DNA of 64,000 bases from Bacillota bacterium (GTDB lineage: Bacteria > Bacillota > Clostridia > Christensenellales > Aristaeellaceae), in assembly GCA_023416655.1 (NCBI GenBank), contig JAEZHK010000011.1:1-64000 (forward strand), in the 5' to 3' direction. Both the position numbers and the translations under genes were made by a program. How positions within the stretch are numbered: position 1 is the stretch's first letter; each line of letters opens with the position of its first letter. Shown here one piece after another: positions 31,097 through 39,025 of the stretch. Below the pieces are notes generated by a model that was not told the origin of the DNA, ran no database searches, and worked only from the letters and a program-made list of their open reading frames with translations.

Positions 31097-32494
31097 TCAA
31101 AATTCCGCGTTGCGGGTGGTGCGCGGGAAGGGCAGCACGTCGCGGATGTTGCCGACGCCCGTCAGGTACATGATCAGCCGCTCGAAGCCCATGCCAAAAC
31201 CCGAGTGCGGCACCGAGCCGTACTTGCGCAGCTCCAGATACCACCAGTAATCCTTCGGGTCCATGCCCATCTCTTCGATGCGCTTTGTCAGCACGTCCCC
31301 GCGCTCCTCACGCTGGCTGCCGCCGCACAATTCGCCGATGCCGGGGACCAAGAGGTCCGCCGCCGCGACGGTCTTGCCGTCGTCGTTCAGGCGCATGTAG
31401 AACGCCTTGATCTCCTTGGGGTAATCGGTGACGAACACCGGCCTCCCGAAGTGCTTCTCAGTGAGGTAGCGCTCGTGCTCGGTCTGAAGGTCGCAGCCCC
31501 AGAACACCGGGTATTCAAAGGTCGCGCCGCAGGTTTTGAGGATCTCGACCGCGTCGGTGTAGCTGACGCGCACGAAGTCCGCGTCCCGGACCGCCTTCAG
31601 CCGTTCAATAAGGCCCTGATCCACGAAGCCGTTTAGGAATTCCATCTCCTCCGGGCACTCGGTGAGCACGGCGTCGATCACATACTTGACCAGGTCCTCC
31701 TGGAACTGCATGTCCTCGATGAGGGTGGCGAAGGCCATCTCCGGCTCGATCATCCAGAACTCGGCGGCGTGGCGCGCGGTGTAGCTCTGCTCGGCGCGGA
31801 ACGTGGGGCCGAAGGTGTACACGTCGCGGAAGGCCAGCGCGAAGGTCTCGGCGTTGAGTTGCCCGGACACCGTCAGCGAAACGGGCTTGCCGAAGAAGTC
31901 CTTGTCGAAGTCCAACGCTCCGGATTCGGTGCGCGGCGGATTTGCCACGTCCAGCGTGGTCACCTGGAACATCTCGCCCGCGCCCTCGCAGTCGCTGCCG
32001 GTCAGGATGGGCGTGTGCACGTAGACGAAGCCCCGCTCGTGCATGAAGCGGTGCACCGCCTGCGCGGCAATGGAGCGCACCCGGAACGCGCACTGGAAGA
32101 GGTTTGCCCGGGGCCTTAAATGCGCGATGGTGCGCAGGTATTCCAGCGTGTGCCGCTTCTTCTGCAGCGGGTAGTCGCTGGGGCTCTCGCCGATGACGCG
32201 CATGGAGGTGACTTTGAGTTCAAACGGCTGCTTCGCGCCCGGCGTCAGGACCAGCGTGCCCTCCGCCGAAACCGACGCGCCCACGCCGATTGTGCGGGTC
32301 AGGTCGTTGTATTCGGGCAGCTTGTCCTCCTCCAGCACCAGCTGCAGGGGCTTGAAGAACGTGCCGTCGCTCAGCTCGACAAAGGCGAAGGACTTGCTCT
32401 CGCGCATCGTGCGCACCCAGCCGCTGACGGTTACGCCTTGCAGATCCTGCTTCGGCGGCGTCCGGTAGAGCGACCTCACGGTGGTGTCGGCCAT
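31097..32494 (-). CDS. asnS: asparaginyl-tRNA synthetase
   Basis: Class IIb synthetase charging tRNA-Asn; 465 aa, normal. The N-terminal OB anticodon-binding domain is aa ~15-110 (VTVSGWVRTMRESKSFAFVEL). Motif 2 is FGPTFRAEQSYTARHAAEFWMIEPE. Motif 3 is PHSGFGMGFERLIMYLTGV. Start ATG with GAGAGGATGTTTTCC; two further in-frame Met codons upstream lie beside the ribosome site. Own promoter at 32526-32554 and a very short leader, so no T-box. FH copy F follows the stop. Confidence 0.96.
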   Translation of the reverse strand: MADTTVRSLYRTPPKQDLQGVTVSGWVRTMRESKSFAFVELSDGTFFKPLQLVLEEDKLPEYNDLTRTIGVGASVSAEGTLVLTPGAKQPFELKVTSMRVIGESPSDYPLQKKRHTLEYLRTIAHLRPRANLFQCAFRVRSIAAQAVHRFMHERGFVYVHTPILTGSDCEGAGEMFQVTTLDVANPPRTESGALDFDKDFFGKPVSLTVSGQLNAETFALAFRDVYTFGPTFRAEQSYTARHAAEFWMIEPEMAFATLIEDMQFQEDLVKYVIDAVLTECPEEMEFLNGFVDQGLIERLKAVRDADFVRVSYTDAVEILKTCGATFEYPVFWGCDLQTEHERYLTEKHFGRPVFVTDYPKEIKAFYMRLNDDGKTVAAADLLVPGIGELCGGSQREERGDVLTKRIEEMGMDPKDYWWYLELRKYGSVPHSGFGMGFERLIMYLTGVGNIRDVLPFPRTTRNAEF

Positions 32495-32525
32495 GGAAAA
32501 CATCCTCTCAGTCGATTTAGAACCC

Positions 32526-32554
32526 ATTATAGTACGGCCATCTCTGAATGTAAA
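32526..32554 (-). promoter_or_regulatory. sigma-A promoter of asnS
   Basis: On the minus strand, TTTACA (32554-32549), 17-nt spacer, TATAAT (32531-32526). Confidence 0.85.
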
Positions 32555-32599
32555 GGGTTTTCAGGCGCACCGTACCTTCCGTTGTATTGCTATGATTCC

Positions 32600-32672
32600 C
32601 TTTTGTGGGGTCAAGGGGACTCAGTCCCCTTGCGGGATTCCAAAGGGCAGAGCCCTTTGGCGTCTCCCCCGC
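32600..32672 (-). repeat. palindromic repeat, family 2, copy 2
   Basis: Follows the phosphoesterase stop. On the minus strand: CAAAGGGCTCTGCCCTTTGG, CCGCAAGGGGACTGAGTCCCC and TTGACCCCACAAAAGGGAAT. Same module order as at 43942 and 62150, with compensated changes in the first stem (AAAGGG / CCCTTT in place of GGGGGC / GCCCCC). Confidence 0.75.
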
Positions 32673-32675
32673 CTC

Positions 32676-33521
32676 CTACACCAGTTCCAACCGCTTCGCG
32701 GCCTCTTCCCAGCAGGTTTCGGGGGTTCCGGCAGTGTCCGTCTCCTGCGCGATGCGGTCGGCCAGCTTGCGAAGCTCGCTCGTCACGTTGCCGCCGGACT
32801 GGATCTGCCTGCGCACGGCCCTGGTCCACATCAGGCCCATCTTGTCCAGCGAGCTCTTGTCAAACCGGGCCAGCTCCTCGCGGCTGTCGTAGGGCACGTT
32901 GAGCATGCGCGCCTGCCAGCGGCCGTCCTGGTCGCTCAGCATCGCGAACTGCGCCTTGGTAAGACCCTGCGTCATCGGCATGCCCAGCGAACCAGGGTTG
33001 ATCAGCTGCTTTCCGAAGGCCTCGTAGCGGTACTGCACATGGCAGTGGCCCACGAGCAGCACCGCCTCGTCCAGGTTTTTGAGCAGCTTGTCCGCCTCGC
33101 GGGTGCCGGGGTAGACCAGCTGGTTGATCGAATCCGGCGAGCCGTGGCAGGCCAGGATCGGCGCGCAGCCAGGGATTTCAATGCGCTTTTTCTTGGGCAG
33201 CGCGCGCAGAAACTGCATGTCCTCCGCAGTCAGGTGCTGGTAGGTGTACAGAAGCGACCCCGTCTGGGACGACACGCTCCAGCCATCCGGGTTCAGCTCG
33301 TGGTCGAACAGGTACTGTTCGCGGTTGCCGTAGACCATGTAGCACGGCTTCCGGGCGGCCATCGAGCGCAGGTGCTCCAGCGTCGCGTGGGGGTCGGGGC
33401 AGTCGGACACGAAGTCTCCCAGCAGCACGTAGCCGTCCGCGCCCAGGTGGTCGGCAAAGGCCTGGCAGGCGCGAAACGCGGTCAGGTTCGCGTGGATGTC
33501 CGAAAATACGGCCAGTTTCAT
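32676..33521 (-). CDS. metallophosphoesterase (YfcE/MJ0936-like)
   Basis: Calcineurin-like phosphoesterase of 281 aa. Metal motifs in order: FSDIHANLTAF (D-x-H), VLLGDFVSDCPDP (GD), YGNREQYLF (GN-x-[E/D], with R in place of H), ACHGSPD, and VGHCHVQYRYEAF (GHxH). The core ends at ~aa 205. The remaining ~75 residues are a helical extension of unknown role. Substrate unknown; relatives act on phosphodiesters or cyclic nucleotides. AAAGGAAAGGACAACCC precedes the ATG, with a perfect 20-bp palindrome just upstream. Confidence 0.87.
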   Translation of the reverse strand: MKLAVFSDIHANLTAFRACQAFADHLGADGYVLLGDFVSDCPDPHATLEHLRSMAARKPCYMVYGNREQYLFDHELNPDGWSVSSQTGSLLYTYQHLTAEDMQFLRALPKKKRIEIPGCAPILACHGSPDSINQLVYPGTREADKLLKNLDEAVLLVGHCHVQYRYEAFGKQLINPGSLGMPMTQGLTKAQFAMLSDQDGRWQARMLNVPYDSREELARFDKSSLDKMGLMWTRAVRRQIQSGGNVTSELRKLADRIAQETDTAGTPETCWEEAAKRLELV

Positions 33522-33538
33522 GGGTTGTCCTTTCCTTT

Positions 33539-33558
33539 CCGGCGTCCGCGGACGCCGG
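33539..33558. repeat. perfect 20-bp palindrome
   Basis: CCGGCGTCCG/CGGACGCCGG lies between the amylase stop and the phosphoesterase ribosome site. It could be a weak terminator or an operator; no U-run follows. Confidence 0.6.
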
Positions 33559-33612
33559 TTACTATCTGATTCAATACTGCGCGGGCCCGGAACGCCTCCG
33601 GGTCAGCGCCGT

Positions 33613-35469
33613 CTAGGGGTTCTCGATCAGGAGGCAGAACTGCGCGGGCAACTCCAGCGTGAGCGCGCTCTGAAGCCAGTCGTCGCGGATCTCGATCCGC
33701 CGGGGCGCGTCCGCCCGGTTGAGGAGAGCCAGCACGCACTCGTCGGGCGCGGGGCTGCCGAACGCGTCTCGCCCGTCCTCGATGCGGCGGATGGCGACGG
33801 CAACGTCCTCTCCGGCTGCGATGAGCCTCAGCTCGCCGGTCTTGAGCGCGGGGCTTTCGTTCCTGCGCAGGATCGCCCGGGCGACGTCCTCCAGAAGTTC
33901 CTTGTCCTCCCGCCCCCAGGGATAGGTTCCCCGGCAGAACGGGTCCGCCATGCCTTGGTTGCCCGCTTCGTCGCCGTAGTACAGGCAGGGCATGCCGGGG
34001 AGCGCGGTGAGGAAGCGCCAGGCGGCGGTCAGGCGGCGCTTGCCCAGCGCGTACTGCGCAGCACTGAGCTTTTTCGCGCTGCGCTTCTCGCGCGGCGGGC
34101 TTTGGTCGCCCGCGCCGGACAGCGCGTTGATCGCGCGGGGCCGGTCATGGCTGCCGATCAGGTTCATCAGCGAGTAGAAGAAGTCTTTGGGATAGGCCTC
34201 CTGCAGGTGGCTTATTCGCCGGGTGAACTGAAGCGCCGTGATCTCGCCGTTCATGAAGCTGAGGAGGGCGTCCCTCAGCGGGTAGTTCATCACGCTGTCC
34301 AGCGTGTCGCCCGCGCAGTAGGTGCGGATTTCGCCGTAAGCCTCCTTGTTGGAGGCGTCCTCCCAGACTTCTCCGATCAACGCGGCGTCCGGGTCCTCCC
34401 GCTTGACCCGCTCCCGGAGCATCCGGAGGAAGGGCATCGGCAGCTCGTCGGCCACGTCCAGCCGCCAGCCGCCCGCGCCCGCGCGCAGCCAGTGGGCGGC
34501 CACGGCGTCCCGCCCGCGGATGATGAAGTCCAGGTAGCCCTCGTCCATCTCGCGCACGTTGGGCAGCGTCTTCACGCCCCACCAGCAGTCGTAGTCGTTT
34601 GGCCACTTCCGGAACGTGTACCAGGAGACGTAGGGCGACTGCTGCGTCTGGCAAGCGCCTTCCGAAGGGAAATCCCCGCCCAGGTTGAAATACCGGCTGT
34701 GCGCGCCGGTGTGCGAAAAAACGCCGTCCAGCACGATGCGGATGCCCAGCGCCTTCGCGTCCGCGCACAGCGCGCGGAAGGCTGCTTCGTCGCCGAATGC
34801 CGGGTCGATCGCGAGGTAGTCCGCCACGTCGTACTTGTGGTTGGACAGCGCGCGGAAGATCGGGTTGAAGTAGACCGCGCCGACGCCCAGGTCCTTCAGG
34901 TACTTCAGCTTCCGCCGCACACCCTCAAGGTCGCCGCCGAAGAAGTCGTCGGCTGCGTTGTCGCCGCTTTCGATCCGCTGTTCCGGCGGCTCATACCAAT
35001 CCACATGCCAGTGGCCGCGCTCGGGCGGTTCCCGCTCCGAGACGGGCCTTGACGCGTAGAACCGGTCGACCATGATCTGGTAGACCACCGTCTGACGCAT
35101 CCACGCGGGGGGCTTGAGCGCGGCGTCGTACACCGTGATCTGAAAGGACGGCGGCTCGTGGTCCCACGCCGCGCCCATCCCGCCCAGACAGTCGGGCGCG
35201 TTGCCGTAGAACACGGTCTTCCCGCCCGCCTCCGCCAGGAAGTAGTACCAGAGAAGGCCCGGCGCTTCGGGCATCTGAAGCTTCGCCTCAAAAAGCCCCT
35301 CGGCGTTTTTCTCCATCGGCTGAAGGATCGCCCGGCTTTCCCACCACAGGCGCAGGCTCGCCTTCTCCGCGCCGTCCGCCTGAAGCCTCAGCGTCACCCA
35401 TTCGCCCGCGGGGCGCGCGCCCGGCGGCGTCCGGAACCGCTCGTCCCGGGAATCGTGCTTCAGCGTCAT
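33613..35469 (-). CDS. GH13 alpha-amylase family enzyme (neopullulanase/cyclomaltodextrinase-like)
   Basis: Cytoplasmic alpha-glucan hydrolase of 618 aa. An N-terminal beta-sandwich domain (aa ~1-125, CBM34-like, WVTLRLQADGAEKASLRLWW) precedes the (beta/alpha)8 barrel. GH13 motifs: region I DGVFSHTGAH, region II GWRLDVADE (nucleophile Asp), region III LIGEVWEDA (acid Glu), region IV LIGSHDRPR. Domain B lies after region I. There is no signal peptide. The ATG overlaps the glgP stop (ATGA), so it is translationally coupled and works with GlgP in cytoplasmic maltodextrin or glycogen breakdown. Confidence 0.92.
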   Translation of the reverse strand: MTLKHDSRDERFRTPPGARPAGEWVTLRLQADGAEKASLRLWWESRAILQPMEKNAEGLFEAKLQMPEAPGLLWYYFLAEAGGKTVFYGNAPDCLGGMGAAWDHEPPSFQITVYDAALKPPAWMRQTVVYQIMVDRFYASRPVSEREPPERGHWHVDWYEPPEQRIESGDNAADDFFGGDLEGVRRKLKYLKDLGVGAVYFNPIFRALSNHKYDVADYLAIDPAFGDEAAFRALCADAKALGIRIVLDGVFSHTGAHSRYFNLGGDFPSEGACQTQQSPYVSWYTFRKWPNDYDCWWGVKTLPNVREMDEGYLDFIIRGRDAVAAHWLRAGAGGWRLDVADELPMPFLRMLRERVKREDPDAALIGEVWEDASNKEAYGEIRTYCAGDTLDSVMNYPLRDALLSFMNGEITALQFTRRISHLQEAYPKDFFYSLMNLIGSHDRPRAINALSGAGDQSPPREKRSAKKLSAAQYALGKRRLTAAWRFLTALPGMPCLYYGDEAGNQGMADPFCRGTYPWGREDKELLEDVARAILRRNESPALKTGELRLIAAGEDVAVAIRRIEDGRDAFGSPAPDECVLALLNRADAPRRIEIRDDWLQSALTLELPAQFCLLIENP

Positions 35470-37916
35470 AGCACCAGCGGTTTCAGATGCCAGATTTTGT
35501 CGTTGTACTCCGAAATCGTGCGGTCGGACGAGAAGACGCCGGAAGTGGCGACGTTTCGGACCGCCATGGCAAGCCACTTGTCGCGGTCGTCGTAGTCCTT
35601 TATCAGGTGCTGCCGACTGCGGTGGTAGTCCGGCAGGTCTTTGAGCACGAAGTAAGGGTCGGCCATGCCGCCGCCGTCTCCGAACAGCAGCGCGTGGTAG
35701 AGCTCCTGGAAGAGGTGCGGGTTGTCCGGCGACAGCGTGCCGTCAATGAGCATGGTCAGCGCGCGGCGCACTTCCGCGTTGGTCTCAAAGATGGTGCTGG
35801 CGCGGTAGGTGGCGTAGCCGCGCTCCACCTCCTCGGCGGAGAGGCCGAAGATGTAGATGTTGTCCTTGCCTACCGACTGAAAGATCTCGACGTTCGCGCC
35901 GTCCATCGTGCCGATGGTGACCGCGCCGTTCATCATGAACTTCATGTTGCCGGTGCCGCTGGCCTCCTTGCCGGCGGTGGAGAGCTGCTCGGAGACTTCC
36001 GTGGCGGGCATCAGCACCTCCGCGGCGGACACGCAGTAGTTCTCAAGGAACACCACCTTGATGAGCTTGGAGGCTCTGGGGTGCTTCGCGACCAGCACGG
36101 AAATGGCGTTGATCAGCCGGATGATGAGCTTCGCCCGGTAGAAGCCGGGGGCCGCCTTCGCGCCGAAGAGGAAGGTGACCGGATGGAAGCTGAAGGCCGC
36201 GTCCCGGTCGATGCGGTCGTAGAGCATCAGGATACTCAGCGCGTTCATCAGCTGCCGCTTGTATTCATGGAGGCGCTTGGCCTGCACGTCGAAGATGGTA
36301 CAGGTGTCCACATGCACGCCCTGACGCCGCCGGAGGTAGGCCGCCAGCGCCTGCTTGTTCTGGCACTTGACGAGATCAAACTTTTCCCGGAAGGCCCGGT
36401 CGTCCGCGAAGGGCAGAAGCTCGATGAGATTTTCCGGGTGCTTGCGCCAGGCGTCGCCGATGGCCTCGTCGATCAGACCCGAGAGCCCCGGGTTGGCCTG
36501 AACCAGCCAGCGGCGGTGCGTGATGCCGTTGGTGATGCCCAGAAAGCGGTCGGGCTCGATCAGGTAGTAGTCATGGAAGGTCTGGCGGCGCAGGATGTCC
36601 GCGTGAATCTGCGAAACGCCGTTGACCGAGTGGCACATCGAAACGCAGAGGTTCGCCATATGCACCTGGCCGTAGCCGATGATGGCCATGCGGCCGATGC
36701 GCTCCCACTGGCCGGTGTAGACGTCCCAGAGCTTTTTGCACAGGCGCTCGTTGAGCTCCTTTAGGATCATGTGGATCCGGGGCAGGAGCCGCTCCACCAT
36801 CTCCTCCGGCCAGCGCTCGAGCGCCTCCTGAAGGACCGTATGGTTGGTGTAGGCGCAGGTCTTGCGGGTGATCTCCTCGGCGCGCTCCCAGTCCAGCCCG
36901 TGCTCGTCGATCAGGATGCGCATCAGTTCCGGGATCGCCATGCCGGGGTGGGTGTCGTTGATGTGGATGGCCACCTTGTCCGAGAACAAATCCCACTCGC
37001 GTCCGTGGACCTTGATGAAGTCCTTCACCGCGTACTGCACCGACGCGCTGGAGAAGAAGTACTGCTGCTTCAGGCGCAGTTCTTTGCCGGCGGCGTGGTT
37101 GTCCTCCGGGTAGAGGACTTTGGAAATGACCTCGGCCAGTTCCTTCTGCTCCACCGCCTGCACGTACTCGCCGCGGTTGAAGGAGGGCATGTCGATGGTC
37201 TTGGGCGAGCGCGCCGACCAGGTTCTGAGCATGTTGACCATGGTGGAATCGTAGCCCAGCACCGGCATTTCGTAGGGCACGGCTTCGACGGTGTAGCCGC
37301 CCGTCTGGCGGAAGCGGGTGCGGCCGATGCCGTCCACATACCGCTCGGTGGTTCCGCCGAAGTACACCTCCACCGCCTGGTCGGGTCGGGCGATCTCCCA
37401 GAGGTTGCCGTTATCCAGCCAGTTGTCGGGCATCTCGACCTGATAGCCGTCCACGATTTTCTGGCGGAACAGGCCGTACTCGTAGCGGATGGTGCAGCCC
37501 ATTGCGGGCAGCTTCAGCGCGGACAACGAGTCCAGAAAGCAGGCCGCGAGCCGCCCCAGGCCGCCGTTTCCGAGGCCGGGCTCCGGCTCCTGCTCAAAGA
37601 TCAGGGATTTGTCGATGCCCAGCTTTTTGAACGCTTCCTGGTAATTCCGCTCGTTGGTCAGCGCGATCATGTTGTTGTGCAGCGCGCGGCCCACCAGGAA
37701 TTCCGCCGACAGGTAGTAGAGCTTCTTGGATTTTGTTTCCTTGCGGACGCCGCGGGATTCCGAGCGCCGCTGCATGATTTCGTCGCGCACCGTGGAAGCG
37801 ACCGCCTGATAGATCTGGTTTGGCGTGGCGTCAGCCAACTCGCAGCCGTAATGGCGCTGCAGCTTGCTCACGACGGATTGGGCGATCTGCTCTTCGGTCA
37901 TATTCTGATAGCCCAT
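35466..37916 (-). CDS. glgP: glycogen/maltodextrin phosphorylase
   Basis: PLP-dependent alpha-1,4-glucan phosphorylase releasing glucose-1-phosphate; 816 aa, typical. The PLP site is KEASGTGNMKFMMNGAVTIG (Lys in GTGNMKF) followed by GTMDGANVEI. The N-terminal pattern YYLSAEFLVGRAL and the active-site region EPEPGLGNGGLGRLAACFLD are intact. Ribosome site is weak (AGCGAGG). First gene of a two-gene operon with the amylase; promoter at 38076-38105. The products feed the glucose-phosphate pool used after glucokinase. Confidence 0.96.
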   Translation of the reverse strand: MGYQNMTEEQIAQSVVSKLQRHYGCELADATPNQIYQAVASTVRDEIMQRRSESRGVRKETKSKKLYYLSAEFLVGRALHNNMIALTNERNYQEAFKKLGIDKSLIFEQEPEPGLGNGGLGRLAACFLDSLSALKLPAMGCTIRYEYGLFRQKIVDGYQVEMPDNWLDNGNLWEIARPDQAVEVYFGGTTERYVDGIGRTRFRQTGGYTVEAVPYEMPVLGYDSTMVNMLRTWSARSPKTIDMPSFNRGEYVQAVEQKELAEVISKVLYPEDNHAAGKELRLKQQYFFSSASVQYAVKDFIKVHGREWDLFSDKVAIHINDTHPGMAIPELMRILIDEHGLDWERAEEITRKTCAYTNHTVLQEALERWPEEMVERLLPRIHMILKELNERLCKKLWDVYTGQWERIGRMAIIGYGQVHMANLCVSMCHSVNGVSQIHADILRRQTFHDYYLIEPDRFLGITNGITHRRWLVQANPGLSGLIDEAIGDAWRKHPENLIELLPFADDRAFREKFDLVKCQNKQALAAYLRRRQGVHVDTCTIFDVQAKRLHEYKRQLMNALSILMLYDRIDRDAAFSFHPVTFLFGAKAAPGFYRAKLIIRLINAISVLVAKHPRASKLIKVVFLENYCVSAAEVLMPATEVSEQLSTAGKEASGTGNMKFMMNGAVTIGTMDGANVEIFQSVGKDNIYIFGLSAEEVERGYATYRASTIFETNAEVRRALTMLIDGTLSPDNPHLFQELYHALLFGDGGGMADPYFVLKDLPDYHRSRQHLIKDYDDRDKWLAMAVRNVATSGVFSSDRTISEYNDKIWHLKPLVL

Positions 37917-38075
37917 GGCCGAACCTCGCTTTCTCTTTTATTAATGTATTCTAAAGGCGGCGGGGGCACCGCGCGGCGGTGGGCTGGGATAACCCATGCC
38001 ATTTCGCCTGCGCTCTTTCGCGCCCGTATTGCATAGCCGCCCGGCGCATTCGCCTAACGGTTCTTCGGATGGCGT

Positions 38076-38105
38076 ATTCTAGCATACGCCGCGCGCCGCC
38101 CGCAA
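38076..38105 (-). promoter_or_regulatory. promoter of glgP-amylase
   Basis: On the minus strand, TTGCGG (38105-38100), 18-nt spacer, TAGAAT (38081-38076) with an upstream TGC (extended -10). It sits ~160 nt before the glgP start, leaving a GC-rich leader. Confidence 0.6.
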
Positions 38106-38299
38106 GCCCGGTTGTATTAAAGCGGTTATTGTTCGGTTAATCCTTGTCGATCGAATGCGCTTACGCGAAAAGGACAACATACCCGTCATTTGCCCGCCGC
38201 GAAAAGCTCAGAAAGATGCCATCATTCGCGGTCCGCCGCCCGGATTGATCACCGTACAGCGATTGCCAATGATGAGGCGAACCTCCAATGATATGCCTG
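38106..38299. other. intergenic region between glgP promoter and the hypothetical gene
   Basis: Lower-GC stretch with no supported gene, no conserved repeat and no clear hairpin. The whole gene-free gap is 37917-38299 and contains only the glgP promoter and leader besides this. Confidence 0.5.
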
Positions 38300-38749
38300 T
38301 CAAACCTCTGACGCCCCGGACAGTTCCTGTCCGGCATTTGCCTTTGGCGCGAGGCGAGCGCAGGCGAGGCACAGCCACAGAAGCCCGCCGCCCGACTTCA
38401 GGCGCAGGCAGGCCGCCGCGCGCTGGCGCACGTGCTTTTCATAGACCCGGACCGCGGCGTCCTGCGCGGACAGATCCATCAGCTTGACGCCCGCGAGAAA
38501 GAGCGGGAGGTCCTCCGCCTCGCCGCCGGAGAGCCGCATCAGCGAAACGCACGACCCGTCCCCCATCATCTGCGGCCTCGCCCACGCGGCGAAGGCACCG
38601 ATCAGCGCGTCATCGGGCGTCAGCGCGAAGAATGCGCCGCGCGCTTCGGCCAGGAAACCGGGCAGCGGCGCTTCCGAAAGGTACAGCGCGCCGCCCCGGT
38701 CGATGCGGGCGCGGGGCGCGGCCAGCCGGATGGGATGCTCAAAGCGCAA
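38300..38749 (-). CDS. hypothetical protein
   Basis: Possible protein of 149 aa, not recognised. It starts at a TTG (MRFEHPIRLAAPRARIDRGG) with GAGGAGG 9-11 nt upstream; a TTG six codons earlier is an alternative. Composition is normal for the genome. It contains a region LPLFLAGVKLMDLSAQDAAVRVYEKH and a Cys-containing helix LLWLCLACARLAP near the C-terminus. Its ribosome-site region is a near copy of the 3' end of the nnrE-nnrD gene (see 38741-38779), so its start signals were created by, or survived, a duplication. It could be a remnant. Confidence 0.45.
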   Translation of the reverse strand: MRFEHPIRLAAPRARIDRGGALYLSEAPLPGFLAEARGAFFALTPDDALIGAFAAWARPQMMGDGSCVSLMRLSGGEAEDLPLFLAGVKLMDLSAQDAAVRVYEKHVRQRAAACLRLKSGGGLLWLCLACARLAPKANAGQELSGASEV

Positions 38750-38779
38750 GAGGCATGACCTCCTCAAACAATCGGCCAG
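38741..38779 (-). repeat. copy of the nnrE-nnrD 3' end (~40 bp)
   Basis: Matches 39028-39067 with about five changes and one deleted base. Both contain GAGGAGGTCATGCCYCTTGC on the minus strand. The two copies flank the diverged FH element N. Confidence 0.8.
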
Positions 38780-38802
38780 GGTAAGCGCGGTGCGCGGCCA
38801 CG

Positions 38803-39025
38803 GTCAACACATATATCACGGAGGTTTGGAGGGCCGCAGCCCTCCATGTTGACCATATGTACCGGCTTTGCCGGTGCATATGGATTCCCCCAAAGGGCGA
38901 GCTTGCCCGCCCGACGGGGAATCAATTACGAATGCCCGGATTGCGCCCGAAAAATCCCGCAGGATTTTTAGAAATCCGGCCCCGTTCTCCTCGCTTTCGC
39001 ATGCGTTCTTACGCATGCGAAAGCC
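38803..39025 (-). repeat. FH element, copy N (highly diverged)
   Basis: Begins at the base after the nnrE-nnrD stop. Hairpin 1 CTTTCGCATGCG / CGCATGCGAAAG. Hairpin 2 outer CCGGATT / AATCCGG, inner AAAAATCC / GGGATTTTT, with 3' bulge beginning CGGGC. Hairpin 3 ATTCCCC / GGGGAAT. Hairpin 4 CATATGCACCGGC / GCCGGTACATATG. An extra GGAGGGC / GCCCTCC hairpin is enclosed by GGTCAA / TTGACC. Architecture and bulge match the main family although most stem sequence differs. Confidence 0.7.

Noticed and set aside
38432..38758. Plus-strand gene opposite the hypothetical gene at 38300-38749
   Set aside because: No ribosome site and very Arg-rich translation; the minus-strand reading has a ribosome site and more normal composition, though it too is uncertain.
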